From contig CAXXXL010000001.1 in the NCBI GenBank assembly GCA_963666505.2, positions 1,116,001 to 1,180,000 of the forward strand: a stretch of 64,000 nt of DNA, given 5' to 3'. The notes under the pieces were generated by a model. It was not told the DNA's origin. It saw only the letters and a program-made list of their open reading frames with translations, and made no database searches. The position numbers and the translations under genes were made by a program. Source of the stretch: JABGQS01 sp963666505 (GTDB lineage: Bacteria; Bacillota; Clostridia; Christensenellales; SZUA-584). Every line of letters begins with the position of its first letter. Position 1 is the first letter of the stretch. Shown here piece after piece: positions 43,150 to 52,471 of the stretch.

Positions 43150-44343
43150 ATGGCCTACGAGAATAATAACCTATCACTGAAAGAAATGCTACTGTCATTT
43201 ATAAGCGAACAAGACCCAATGCAGTCTATGCTACAATGGCTGTGTGAGCAGCTGATGGATGTTGAAGTGGCAGCGAAGATAAACGCACAAAAGTCCGAAA
43301 GGACAGAGGGTCGCCAAGGATATCGTTCAGGATTCCGTGTCAGACGCTTTGACACACGGATGGGTACGATGTATCTGTTCGTGCCCAAGCTTCGGAAAGG
43401 AGGATATATTCCGTTCTTTGTGTCTGAGAAATCAAGGTCGGAAGCGGCGCTGATCAATGTGATTCAGGAGGCCTATATAAACGGCGTATCGACGAGAAAA
43501 ATCAAAAGACTGGCACAGAGCCTTGGCATTGAATCCATCTCACGTGGACAGGTATCGAACGTCACTCGTGAACTCAATGACCAAGTGCAGGCTTTCCGGA
43601 ACCGTCAACTTGAGAAGACCTATCCAGTGATTTGGGTCGATGCACTGTATGAGAGGATACGCTACGACAAAAGGGTGATCAACATGGCCGTAGAGATTGT
43701 CATTGGTATTGATATGACCGGAAAACGCGATATATTGGCGATTGAACCGATGCAGGAAGAATCCGAAGCAACGTATAAAAGCCTTTTTGAAGGTCTGACA
43801 GCGCGAGGCTTGAAAGATGTATGGCTGGTGGTTTCAGATGCTCATAAAGGGTTGACCAACGCAATTAAAGAATCATTTGTGGGTTGCGCATGGCAACGCT
43901 GTAAGGTGCATTTTATGCGGAACATTCTGGCCCGAATCCCTTGCAAGGATAAGGCGGATTTCGGAGCAAGGCTAAAGCAAATTTGGCTGCAGCCGGATAT
44001 TGATACCGCCAGACTGTACGCTGAAAACCTGCTGGATGAATATGAAAACCGGTATCCAGAAGCGGTGCAGTCCCTTGAAGACGGTCTTGAGGATTCTCTC
44101 CAGTTTTATTCGTTCAAGCAAATAGATCATCGGAAGATATCCTCTACCAACATGCTGGAAAGACTAAACCGAGAGATTCGAAGACGAACCAATGTTGTGG
44201 GCGTTTTCCCCAGTATGGATTCTTACATCCGATTGGTAACAAGCCATCTTATCGAATACAGTGAAGACTGGTCTGCCACAAAGGCCTACATCAGTTCAGA
44301 GCAAATCGCACTGATACAGGAAAAACGTCAGATGGCAGCTTGA
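43150..44343 (+). CDS. IS256-family (Mutator-type) transposase
   Basis: 397 residues from the ATG at 43150, which has AAGGAG eight bases upstream; the frame stays open back to 43021 but that part belongs to the IS1182 copy and the left end. Catalytic residues: Asp in IWVDALY, Asp in VVSDAHKGL, Glu in NMLERLNREIRRR. QRCKVHFMRNIL is the family C/H motif. The gene is intact, but its natural upstream end is cut off by the IS1182 copy 82 bases before the start. Confidence 0.95.
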   Translation: MAYENNNLSLKEMLLSFISEQDPMQSMLQWLCEQLMDVEVAAKINAQKSERTEGRQGYRSGFRVRRFDTRMGTMYLFVPKLRKGGYIPFFVSEKSRSEAALINVIQEAYINGVSTRKIKRLAQSLGIESISRGQVSNVTRELNDQVQAFRNRQLEKTYPVIWVDALYERIRYDKRVINMAVEIVIGIDMTGKRDILAIEPMQEESEATYKSLFEGLTARGLKDVWLVVSDAHKGLTNAIKESFVGCAWQRCKVHFMRNILARIPCKDKADFGARLKQIWLQPDIDTARLYAENLLDEYENRYPEAVQSLEDGLEDSLQFYSFKQIDHRKISSTNMLERLNREIRRRTNVVGVFPSMDSYIRLVTSHLIEYSEDWSATKAYISSEQIALIQEKRQMAA

Positions 44344-44586
44344 TTTGAATTAGCAGTAGTACCTCCGCCAGCCTTGATAGGGCTTAATTCAAATGCCCAT
44401 TGAAGAAGCCGACGGTGATGGAAATAAGACGTTTTTTCCATATTGTCGGCTGTAAAGCTTAGCATTTGACTTTGCGCCCAATCAAGGCCGAGCCGCCTAC
44501 GGCGATGGCGGCTTCAATGCCTCTGGTTCAGAAAATAAGACGTTAACGGAGAACTGATGGTATTTGCGAACTTATCTTGACACTAG

Positions 44587-44596
44587 CAGTTTTTCG
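44587..44596. repeat. Direct repeat flanking the IS256-family element (right copy)
   Basis: CAGTTTTTCG, identical to 41538-41547. Confidence 0.8.
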
Positions 44597-44612
44597 CTGT
44601 CAGCCTTTTTTT
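44597..44612 (+). terminator. Right arm of the split terminator
   Basis: CTGTCAGCC followed by a T run; pairs with 41532-41540. About 3 kb of insertion DNA now separates the arms. Confidence 0.75.
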
Positions 44613-44644
44613 CTTCAATATTAAAACATAAGCCAAAAAGAACA

Positions 44645-44887
44645 TTATCGTGTTACTATAAGTTTGATTTTTTCGACCCTTGAAAGTTTCTTTATTGCGC
44701 ACTCACGTTTCATAGCGTCACTTTTCGTGTCATGCTCCTCATCGTATTTAAGGAATACAGGCAGTCTGGATCTTGTGTATTTGCTGGCAAGTCCTTTGTT
44801 GTGCAGCTTTATTCTGTTTTCAAGATCGTCTGTGTAGCCGGTATACAGCGTATTGTCGGCACACCTTAAGATGTATACATAAAACAT
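44645..44887 (-). CDS. GIY-YIG nuclease-family protein (UPF0213/YhbQ type)
   Basis: 80 residues from the ATG at 44887. The GIY-YIG fold is visible as FYVYILRCADNTLYTGYTDD (motif YVY...YTG) and ENRIKLHNKG, with the conserved RLPVFLKYDEE and DAMKRECAIKKL region. A longer in-frame start at 44965 lies inside degV and is unlikely. Single-domain members are structure-specific or uncharacterised nucleases. The ATG is one base after the degV stop, so the two are probably coupled. Confidence 0.88.
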   Translation of the reverse strand: MFYVYILRCADNTLYTGYTDDLENRIKLHNKGLASKYTRSRLPVFLKYDEEHDTKSDAMKRECAIKKLSRVEKIKLIVTR

Positions 44888-44888
44888 A

Positions 44889-45728
44889 TTACTTATATAG
44901 GTATAATATGCCGAGTGTGCCTGGGCCGCAGTGTGTGGATATAGTTGCCGAGGCGTCTGTGACATATACGTTTTTAAACCCGAATTCCTCCTCCATCTGT
45001 TTTTTTACAGCAGGCGCTTCCGGCGCCATGCAGTGCGTTACAAAAATCCTTTTTGGGTCGATCTTGTCTATATTGACCATGATTTGGTCATAGTACTTTT
45101 GGATATAGTTCTTTCCTCTCAGTTTATCTCCCGGTACGATCTTGCCGTCCTTTAACTCTAGAATAGGCTTTATCTTTAGACTGGTGCCCATTATAGACGA
45201 AAGCCGCGAGCATCTTCCGCCCATGTAAAGATATTTCAACGTATCCACTATGAAGCTAGCGTGCACCTTACTTTGGAGAGACTCTGCGTATTGGCTTACT
45301 TCTTTTAGGGAAGCGCCGCTTTTCGCTTTGTCTGCAGCTTCGAGAAGCATCAGCGCTGTTCCTGTTGAAAGGCTTAAAGAATCCACGACAGAGATCCTTG
45401 AAGGGTCGAGCATGTTTGCAGCCGTTATAGCGCTTTGCATAGTTGCCGATAGTTCGCTTGAAATGCCCATAAAAAAAACGTCATAGTCTTCTTCAAGCCA
45501 TTTTGAAAAAGCCGCTTTGGCTTCGAACTCGTTTACTGCAGCAGATTTTGGAAGAGTGCCGGTAGAGTCTGCATAATCAAAAAGGTCTTTGCTTGTTATA
45601 TGTCCGTCATCAAGATGGTCTTTTTCGCCAAGAAGGACATGAAGTGGCAAAACATCGATATCATATTCTTCGATTAGCTGTGGCGAAAGGTCGCAGGTGC
45701 TGTCTGTAATGAACTTGATTTTTCTCAT
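44889..45728 (-). CDS. DegV-family fatty acid-binding protein
   Basis: 279 residues. ITDSTCDLSPQLIEEY at the start, DVFFMGISSELSATMQSA and VDSLSLSTGTALMLLEA are the fatty-acid site segments of DegV/FakB proteins, which hand fatty acids to the kinase FakA. Promoter at 45784-45812. No fakA in the window. Confidence 0.92.
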   Translation of the reverse strand: MRKIKFITDSTCDLSPQLIEEYDIDVLPLHVLLGEKDHLDDGHITSKDLFDYADSTGTLPKSAAVNEFEAKAAFSKWLEEDYDVFFMGISSELSATMQSAITAANMLDPSRISVVDSLSLSTGTALMLLEAADKAKSGASLKEVSQYAESLQSKVHASFIVDTLKYLYMGGRCSRLSSIMGTSLKIKPILELKDGKIVPGDKLRGKNYIQKYYDQIMVNIDKIDPKRIFVTHCMAPEAPAVKKQMEEEFGFKNVYVTDASATISTHCGPGTLGILYLYK

Positions 45729-45783
45729 ATTAAAATCTCCAAAACTATAAAATATAAAATAATAACAATTAATAATCTGTTAC

Positions 45784-45812
45784 ATTATATCAAAAGCATT
45801 TGGATTTGTTAA
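45784..45812 (-). promoter_or_regulatory. Promoter of degV
   Basis: TTAACA (45812-45807), 17-base spacer, TATAAT (45789-45784), minus strand; TTTGGAG precedes the degV ATG. Confidence 0.65.
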
Positions 45813-45847
45813 GCAAAACAGAAAAACATATTAAATATAAAGCAATG

Positions 45848-47098
45848 TTATTTTATACCGATGTCAGTTCTGTATTGAGCGCCTTCAAAAACTATTTTTT
45901 TAATTTCGCTGTAGGCAGTTTCTCTTGCGCTTTCTATATCTTTGCCAAGAGCGGTTACTCCAAGGACCCTTCCTCCGCTGGTAAAATAAGAACCGTTTTC
46001 TTTTTTCGTTCCTGCATGAAACACGACAGCATCTTTAACATCGCTTAGTCCCGTAATAGCAATACCCTTTTTATACGAACCGGGATAGCCGCCGGATGCC
46101 ATGACTACACAAACTGCGCTTTGATCATTCCATTTTAGCTCAATATCAGAAAGAGTGCCGTCTATGCATGCTTCGATTATCTCTAAAAGGTCGTTTTTTA
46201 GTCGCGGAAGAACTACCTGAGCTTCAGGGTCGCCGAAACGAGCGTTGTATTCCAGGACTTTCGGTCCGTCTTTTGTAAGCATCAAGCCAAAGAAGATGAT
46301 ACCTTTGAAAGGACGACCTTCTGTCTGCAGAGCTTTTACTGTCGGATAAATAATTGTTTTTTCAACCTGTTTTTGAATCTCTGGTGTATATTTCGGGGAG
46401 GGCGAGAATGTGCCCATCCCTCCTGTGTTCGGGCCTTCGTCTCCGTCAAAAGCGCGCTTATGATCCTGAGCGCTGGCCATTGGCAGTATTGTCTTTCCGT
46501 CGCAGAATGAAAGGACAGAAACCTCCGGGCCTTCTATAAACTCTTCTATAACTACTCTGCTTCCTGCTTCACCGAATTTTTTTTCTAACATTATGGTTTT
46601 TAAAGCGTCGACAGCCTGATCGTATTTATCGCATATTATAACGCCTTTGCCCAGAGCAAGCCCGTCGGCTTTAACTACCAAAGGAAAGCCGCTTTTCTTT
46701 ATGTATGCCTGTGCACTGTTAAAATCATTGAAGACTTCGTAACCGGCGGTTGGTATATCGTACTTTTTCATAAGCTCTTTTGCGTATACCTTGCTGCCTT
46801 CGATCTCTGCTGCAAGCTTCGCAGGACCAAAAGCACGGATGCCTTGTTCTGTAAGCTTATCTACAAGCCCCATATAGAGAGGGTCGTCAGGAGCAACTAT
46901 AACGAGATCGAATTTTTCGCTTTTAGCATATTTCGTAATACCTTCTATATCTGTCGCTTTAATGGGAATGCATTTGGCAAGAGCGCTTATACCGCCGTTG
47001 CCCGGAGCACAGTGTATCTCCCCTATGTTTTTATTCTGACGAAGCTTCCAGATTATTGCGTGCTCTCTTCCGCCGCCGCCGACTACTAATATCTTCAT
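45848..47098 (-). CDS. purD: Phosphoribosylamine-glycine ligase
   Basis: 416 residues. ATP-grasp enzyme of the second purine step. VGGGGREHAIIWKL opens the N domain, LALGKGVIICD the ATP-grasp fold, and FGDPEAQVVLPRL is the PROSITE-type signature. Last gene of the operon, ten bases after purH. No clear terminator follows in the 120 bases before the degV promoter. Confidence 0.96.
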   Translation of the reverse strand: MKILVVGGGGREHAIIWKLRQNKNIGEIHCAPGNGGISALAKCIPIKATDIEGITKYAKSEKFDLVIVAPDDPLYMGLVDKLTEQGIRAFGPAKLAAEIEGSKVYAKELMKKYDIPTAGYEVFNDFNSAQAYIKKSGFPLVVKADGLALGKGVIICDKYDQAVDALKTIMLEKKFGEAGSRVVIEEFIEGPEVSVLSFCDGKTILPMASAQDHKRAFDGDEGPNTGGMGTFSPSPKYTPEIQKQVEKTIIYPTVKALQTEGRPFKGIIFFGLMLTKDGPKVLEYNARFGDPEAQVVLPRLKNDLLEIIEACIDGTLSDIELKWNDQSAVCVVMASGGYPGSYKKGIAITGLSDVKDAVVFHAGTKKENGSYFTSGGRVLGVTALGKDIESARETAYSEIKKIVFEGAQYRTDIGIK

Positions 47099-47108
47099 GT
47101 ATGCTCTC

Positions 47109-48641
47109 CTAGTGTTTGAAGTGTCTCATCCCTGTGAATATCATGGATATACCAAGCTCGTCACATGCTTTTATTGAATCTTCATCCCTTATGCTGCCGC
47201 CAGGCTGAATTACTGCTGTTATTCCGTACTCAGCTGCCAGCCTTACACAGTCATCAAACGGGAAATATGCATCTGAAGCAAGCGCAGCGCCTTTTGCTTT
47301 TTCGCCGGCACGTTCCAGCGCTGCCTGTGCAGCCCAAATGCGTGAGACCTGTCCCGGCCCAAGGCCAAGAGAAGATTTATCCTTTGCAACTGAAATCCCA
47401 TTTGATTTGATGTGTTTTACAAGTTTCCATGCAAATATGCAGTCTTCGATTTCTTTTTCTGTTGGTTGTCTTTTTGTTACTACTTTTAAATCTCCGTCAA
47501 GCAGTTTTGTGTCGATCTGCTGGACAAGCAGCCCACCCAAAGGTTTCTTTATATCTACTGCAGTTTCTTTTATTTTAGATGATATTCCGGGTAGTTCAAG
47601 AAGCCTTAAGTTTTTCTTCGTCTTTAAAACTTCAAGCGCACCATTTGAGAAAGAAGGCGCTATTACTATCTCCAGGAATATCTTTACCATTTCCTCTGCG
47701 GTTTTTTTATCAACTTCAGTGTTAACGGCAACTATACCGCCGTAAACCGAAACCGGGTCTGCTTCATATGCTTTCATGTATGCATCGTAAACGTTGCCTG
47801 CACTTCCAACGCCACAAGGATTGGCGTGTTTTGATGCAACAACTGTTATCTCATCAAACTCACGCAGGCAGTCTACAGCACCGTTTGTGTCGTTTATATT
47901 GTTGAAAGAGAGCTCTTTGCCCCAAAGCTGCTTTGCAGAAGCTAGCGTTCCTTCGATGCCGACAGGTTCTTTGTAGAAAGCTGCTGACTGGTGAGGATTT
48001 TCACCGTAGCGCATATCCTGAGCTTTTTCGTATGTAAGAGTCAAAAGCTCCGGGAAGCCTCCCCCGTTCTGCTGACGCAGATAGTTTGAAATAAGTGCGT
48101 CGTATGCAGCAGTATGTTCGAATACTTTAACACAAAGGTCAAACTTTGTTTCTTTTGTTATACCGCCGCTGCCGAGCTCTTCGAGTATTCTTGAGTAATC
48201 TGATGGATCAACTATTGAAGCGACATCCTGCCAGTTCTTGGCCGCAGCCCGCAGCATAGTCGGGCCGCCTATGTCTATGTTTTCTATAGCTTCGGGCAGT
48301 GTGACATCTTCTTTGGATATGGTCTCTTTGAACGGGTATAGGTTTACTGCAACGATATCGATAACTTCTACGCCGAGATCTGCTATTTGACTCATATGAG
48401 ATTCGCTGTTTCTCATAGCAAGTATGCCGGCGTGGATTTTAGGGTGCAGCGTCTTTACCCTGCCGTCCAGACATTCAGGGAAGCCCGTGATATCTGAAAC
48501 GTTAGTTACTTTTACGCCCGCTTCTTCGAGAGTGCGCTGCGTTCCGCCTGTCGATAGTATCTCGAAATCGTTCGATTCTAGACCTTTTGCGAAATCGACG
48601 ATACCAGTCTTGTCAAAAACGCTTAAAAATGCTCTTTTCAT
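47109..48641 (-). CDS. purH: Bifunctional AICAR transformylase/IMP cyclohydrolase
   Basis: 510 residues. N-terminal IMP cyclohydrolase (MGS-like; LSVFDKTGIVDFAKGL, EILSTGGTQRTLEEAG, GRVKTLHPKIHAGIL) and C-terminal AICAR transformylase (KHANPCGVGSA with Lys-His, GPGQVSRIWAAQAALERA). Carries out the last two steps to IMP. 18 bases after purN. Confidence 0.97.
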   Translation of the reverse strand: MKRAFLSVFDKTGIVDFAKGLESNDFEILSTGGTQRTLEEAGVKVTNVSDITGFPECLDGRVKTLHPKIHAGILAMRNSESHMSQIADLGVEVIDIVAVNLYPFKETISKEDVTLPEAIENIDIGGPTMLRAAAKNWQDVASIVDPSDYSRILEELGSGGITKETKFDLCVKVFEHTAAYDALISNYLRQQNGGGFPELLTLTYEKAQDMRYGENPHQSAAFYKEPVGIEGTLASAKQLWGKELSFNNINDTNGAVDCLREFDEITVVASKHANPCGVGSAGNVYDAYMKAYEADPVSVYGGIVAVNTEVDKKTAEEMVKIFLEIVIAPSFSNGALEVLKTKKNLRLLELPGISSKIKETAVDIKKPLGGLLVQQIDTKLLDGDLKVVTKRQPTEKEIEDCIFAWKLVKHIKSNGISVAKDKSSLGLGPGQVSRIWAAQAALERAGEKAKGAALASDAYFPFDDCVRLAAEYGITAVIQPGGSIRDEDSIKACDELGISMIFTGMRHFKH

Positions 48642-48659
48642 ATATTAAACCTCCAAAAA

Positions 48660-49280
48660 TTAATCATTGATAATAACTGTTCGGCCTCTCAAAGACAATC
48701 TTCCCTGACAGAGAAGCTTTACAGACTGCACCAGTATTTCATGCTCTGCAACAAGTACACGAGCCTGCAGAGTTTTAGGTGTATCGTCTGAAATAACAGG
48801 CACGCTTTTCTGCATTATGATAGGCCCTGTGTCTGTGCCTTCGTCTACGAAATGTACTGTTGCGCCGGTGAGCTTAACACCATAATCAAGAACTGCTTTG
48901 TGCACATGCAATCCATAGTAACCTTTTCCGCAAAATGAGGGAATAAGTGCCGGATGCACATTGATGATATCATATTTGTTGACGATACCACTGCCGAGAA
49001 TTGACATGTAGCCGGCTAGAACAACAGCCTGGCCTTCGAAGCCTTCGATGGATTCCATAACTGCCTGCTCGTGCGCTTCTGCTGTTTCAAAATGAGCTCT
49101 GTTGATTACAACGCATGGTATCCCTGCCTTTTTTGCCCTTTCTAAGGCGTAGACATCGCTTTTACTTGAGATTACGCCGGTTATCTTAGCCGGGATATCT
49201 GCGTTTTTACAGGCGTCAATAAGAGCCTGGAGGTTGGTACCTCCCCCCGACACCATGACGACAAGTCTTTCTATCCGCAA
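48660..49280 (-). CDS. purN: Phosphoribosylglycinamide formyltransferase
   Basis: 206 residues. VSGGGTNLQALIDA binds the phosphate; INVHPALIPSF carries the catalytic Asn-His, and GATVHFVDEGTDTGPII the catalytic aspartate. Uses 10-formyl-tetrahydrofolate. The start overlaps the end of purM by ten bases. Confidence 0.97.
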   Translation of the reverse strand: MRIERLVVMVSGGGTNLQALIDACKNADIPAKITGVISSKSDVYALERAKKAGIPCVVINRAHFETAEAHEQAVMESIEGFEGQAVVLAGYMSILGSGIVNKYDIINVHPALIPSFCGKGYYGLHVHKAVLDYGVKLTGATVHFVDEGTDTGPIIMQKSVPVISDDTPKTLQARVLVAEHEILVQSVKLLCQGRLSLRGRTVIIND

Positions 49281-50281
49281 AGCTCTACACCGCTTCCTTC
49301 AATAGTTTTGCCTATGATATAAGAATCCTCACCCAAATCTCGAGCAGCAAACAAGACGTCGTTTGAAATATCTTCACTGACAGCAAGCACCATGCCTATG
49401 CCCATGTTGAAGGTTGAGAACATTTCTTTACGTGCAACAGAACCGTTGCTTTGAAGTATATTAAAAATCTCCGGTATATCCCAGCTTCCGGATTCTATTT
49501 TGGCGCCAATACCCGAAGGAAATATCCTTGGGATGTTTTCATAAAAACCGCCGCCGGTTATATGCGCTATGCCTTTTATATCAAACTTTTCGATAAGCTT
49601 GAGTATGGTTTTAACATATATCTTTGTTGGGGTCAGCAGCTCTTCTCCAATTGTTTTGCCAAAAGAGTGGATGTTCTGTGACATCGTCTGCGCACTCATA
49701 CTGATAAGCGCGCGGACAAGAGAAAAACCATTGGAGTGCAGACCTGATGAACCAAGCCCGATGAGGACATCGCCAGGCTTGATATTTTTACCTGTTATCA
49801 GTTTTGTTTTTTCAACGCTGCCAACACAGAAGCCTGCTATGTCGTATTCTCCTTCGGTATAAAACCCAGGCATTTCAGCAGTCTCGCCCCCTATTAGTGC
49901 GCAGCCCGACTGACGGCAGCCTTCCGCAACGCCGCTGACTATCTGTGCTGCTGTGCTGGGGTCTAGGTTGCCCGTTGCAAGATAATCCAGAAAAAACATT
50001 GGTTTAGCGCCGTGGCAGATTATATCGTTGGCGCACATAGCAACACAGTCTATGCCAATCGTATCGTGCTTATTCAGCGCGAAAGCGGCTTTGAGCTTCG
50101 TTCCAACACCGTCTGTGCCAGAAACAAGCACATTTTCACCATATTCATACATAGCTCCGAACGAGCCGAGCCCCTGAAGCACATGTTTATTAAAAGTGGA
50201 TTCGGCGTGCTGCTTCATTAGTCTGACAGCTTCGCTGCCTGCCTTAACATCTACGCCTGAATCTTTGTATGTATATCCCAT
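49271..50281 (-). CDS. purM: Phosphoribosylformylglycinamidine cyclo-ligase
   Basis: 336 residues of the AIR synthase fold: YKDSGVDVKAGSEAV at the start, VSGTDGVGTKLKAAF, GGETAEMPGFY and HITGGGFYENIPRI. Starts 11 bases after purF and overlaps purN. Confidence 0.97.
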   Translation of the reverse strand: MGYTYKDSGVDVKAGSEAVRLMKQHAESTFNKHVLQGLGSFGAMYEYGENVLVSGTDGVGTKLKAAFALNKHDTIGIDCVAMCANDIICHGAKPMFFLDYLATGNLDPSTAAQIVSGVAEGCRQSGCALIGGETAEMPGFYTEGEYDIAGFCVGSVEKTKLITGKNIKPGDVLIGLGSSGLHSNGFSLVRALISMSAQTMSQNIHSFGKTIGEELLTPTKIYVKTILKLIEKFDIKGIAHITGGGFYENIPRIFPSGIGAKIESGSWDIPEIFNILQSNGSVARKEMFSTFNMGIGMVLAVSEDISNDVLFAARDLGEDSYIIGKTIEGSGVELCG

Positions 50282-50292
50282 ATCAACCCTTC

Positions 50293-51747
50293 TTAGTCAA
50301 GTATATTTTTTTTACCGAGCTTTCGCAGGTGCTCTACGTTCTCGGGATAACATCCGTTGAAACAGCCGACGCAGAAATTGCATGCGGCGCCTTCAACGGT
50401 TTTGAGCAGATCTTCTATGCTGAGGTAGTAAAGCGAGTCTGCTCCGATAAGCTTTCTTATTTCCTCTACGGAGTTCTTTTCTCCTATTAGCTGGTCGTGA
50501 GCTCCGGTATCTATACCGAAATAGCACGGGTATTTTATCGGCGGAGAGCTTATCTGCATATGGACTTCTTTTGCCCCTGCCGATTTTATCATTTCTACGA
50601 TACGTTTTGAAGTGGTACCACGAACAATAGAATCGTCTACGAGTATGATCCGGCAGCCCTTTACATTGCGTTTTAAAGCATTTAGCTTTAAATTAACTGC
50701 GACAGAGCGCTGTCCTTGAGCCGGTTGAATAAACGTCCTGCCTACGTATCTGTTCTTTGCAAGTGCTTTTCTAAAGGGGATACCGGACTGTTCCGCATAG
50801 CCCATGGCTGCCGGCCGGGCGGAATCCGGAACACCTGCAACGAGGTCAGCATCTATCGGATTTGATATCGCGAGCTGAGCTCCCGCCATCTCTCTTGCAC
50901 GGTGAACGCTGATGCCGTCGATATCAGAATCCGGTCGTGCAAAGTATACATATTCAAAAATGCAGAGAGCCGTTTCATCGGCCCGGGGGCCCTGATGTGA
51001 GCGCAGTCCCTTCTTGTCTATTTCTACGATCTCTCCCGGGCGAAGGTCTCTGATGAACTCAGCGCCAATGGTATCGAACGCACAGGATTCTGAGGCAAGC
51101 ACATAAGAGCCGCCGATCTTGCCAAGAGCAATAGGACGGATGCCTTTCGGGTCCCTTACGCCAATTATCTTATCCGGCGTCATTATTACAAGGGCGTAGC
51201 TGCCCTTTATTGTTTCCATCGTTTTCTTGACAGCGTCGATTATACCGTCGTCTGAGTTCTTTGCAATAAGACTGGCGATTATCTCTGTGTCTATTGTCGT
51301 CTGGAAGATCGCGCCTTGTGATTCAAGCTCGTCACGAAGCTGTTTTGCGTTTATAAGATTGCCGTTGTGCACAAGAGCCAGCGAGCCCTTTCTCGAATTT
51401 ATTACAAGCGGCTGGGCGTTCGCAAGGTGGCTGTCTCCAGTAGTTGAATAGCGTACATGGCCAATGGCTGACTGAGCGCCGGAAAGTTTATCAAGTCCGT
51501 TTTTGAAAACTTCGGCGACAAGCCCCATATCTTTATGGTAATCGATAACACCTTTTTTTGAAACTGCGATGCCTGCGCTTTCCTGTCCTCTGTGCTGCAG
51601 AGCAAACAGACCGTAATATGCGGCTTCTGCGGGGTCTGTTTTTGTTCCGCTGCTGAGTATGCCGAATACGCCGCATTCTTCATGCATGCAGTCATCAAAA
51701 GGTTTGAGCCGCTCATAAGGCTCGGGCAGAGTTAGTCTTCGCAGCAT
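50293..51747 (-). CDS. purF: Amidophosphoribosyltransferase
   Basis: 484 residues. Commits PRPP to purine synthesis. A 24-residue leader precedes the catalytic cysteine in HEECGVFGIL, as in forms that are processed to expose Cys. Glutaminase domain first, then the phosphoribosyltransferase loop IILVDDSIVRGTTSKRIV. Cysteines near the end (CNFCVGCFNGCYP) fit the Bacillus-type iron-sulphur enzyme. The ATG is one base after the purC stop. Confidence 0.97.
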   Translation of the reverse strand: MLRRLTLPEPYERLKPFDDCMHEECGVFGILSSGTKTDPAEAAYYGLFALQHRGQESAGIAVSKKGVIDYHKDMGLVAEVFKNGLDKLSGAQSAIGHVRYSTTGDSHLANAQPLVINSRKGSLALVHNGNLINAKQLRDELESQGAIFQTTIDTEIIASLIAKNSDDGIIDAVKKTMETIKGSYALVIMTPDKIIGVRDPKGIRPIALGKIGGSYVLASESCAFDTIGAEFIRDLRPGEIVEIDKKGLRSHQGPRADETALCIFEYVYFARPDSDIDGISVHRAREMAGAQLAISNPIDADLVAGVPDSARPAAMGYAEQSGIPFRKALAKNRYVGRTFIQPAQGQRSVAVNLKLNALKRNVKGCRIILVDDSIVRGTTSKRIVEMIKSAGAKEVHMQISSPPIKYPCYFGIDTGAHDQLIGEKNSVEEIRKLIGADSLYYLSIEDLLKTVEGAACNFCVGCFNGCYPENVEHLRKLGKKNILD

Positions 51748-51748
51748 G

Positions 51749-52456
51749 TTATGAACCCATCAATCTTCTTATTATTTCCTGATATGCTTCTTCGACATCT
51801 CCGAGATCTTGACGGAATCTGTCTTTATCGAGCTTTTTGCCCGTTTCCAAGTCCCAGAACCTGCAGGTATCGGGCGATATTTCGTCTGCGAGAATTATTT
51901 TGCCTTTGAAACGACCGAATTCAAGCTTGTAGTCGATAAGTTCAACTCCGAGGTTTCTAAGGTATTCAGATAATATATCGTTTACCTTCAGTGCATATTT
52001 TGCAATCGTATCGAGTTCTTCATCAGTTGCAAGGCCGAGCGCTTTGACGTAATAGTCGTTTATGAACGGATCTCCGAGCTCATCGTTTTTATAGCTGTAT
52101 TCAAGAATAGTACATTTAAGCTTTGTTCCTTCTGGAACTCCCATACGCTTGGAGAAACTTCCGGCGGCTTTATTTCTGACTATTACTTCTACAGGAACGA
52201 TCTCGACCTTCTTTACTATGGTTTCCCTGTCTGAAAGCTGTTCGACGAAGTGCGTCGGGATACCATGCTTTTCGAGAAGCTTGAATAAGTGATTGGAAAC
52301 CTTGTTGTTCACAACACCTTTGCCGACTATCGTACCACGCTTTACACCGTTGAAAGCGGTCGCATCGTCTTTGTAATCAACGATCACACAGTCCGGATCA
52401 TCGGTCAAATACACCTTCTTCGCTTTGCCTTTATAAATCTGTTCTAACTTTTTCAT
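51749..52456 (-). CDS. purC: SAICAR synthetase
   Basis: 235 residues. KGKAKKVYLTDDPDCVIVDY, then the family signatures VEVIVRNKAAGSFSKRMG and LIDYKLEFGRFKG. Joins CAIR with aspartate. 15 bases after purE. Confidence 0.97.
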   Translation of the reverse strand: MKKLEQIYKGKAKKVYLTDDPDCVIVDYKDDATAFNGVKRGTIVGKGVVNNKVSNHLFKLLEKHGIPTHFVEQLSDRETIVKKVEIVPVEVIVRNKAAGSFSKRMGVPEGTKLKCTILEYSYKNDELGDPFINDYYVKALGLATDEELDTIAKYALKVNDILSEYLRNLGVELIDYKLEFGRFKGKIILADEISPDTCRFWDLETGKKLDKDRFRQDLGDVEEAYQEIIRRLMGS

Positions 52457-52471
52457 ATATTAAAACTCCTT

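Larger units (their letters stand above)
41548..44586 (+). mobile_element. IS256-family element, interrupted by an IS1182-family element
   Basis: The ends are imperfect inverted repeats that share GTTCGCAAA about 15-20 bases in (left end interrupted after 15 bases; right end reads TTTGCGAAC...GACACTAG). Removing the inner element and its duplicated AATAAA leaves about 1.53 kb. The transposase starts at 43150. After its stop a 240-base non-coding tail (44344-44586) contains inverted repeats (AGCCGAC / GTCGGCT) and two copies of AAATAAGACGTT. The outer element cannot move normally while its left end is split. Confidence 0.85.

Noticed and set aside
41548..44586. A single composite transposon made of two transposase genes
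   Set aside because: Each element has its own inverted ends and its own target duplication, and one lies wholly inside the other's left end, so these are two independent insertions.
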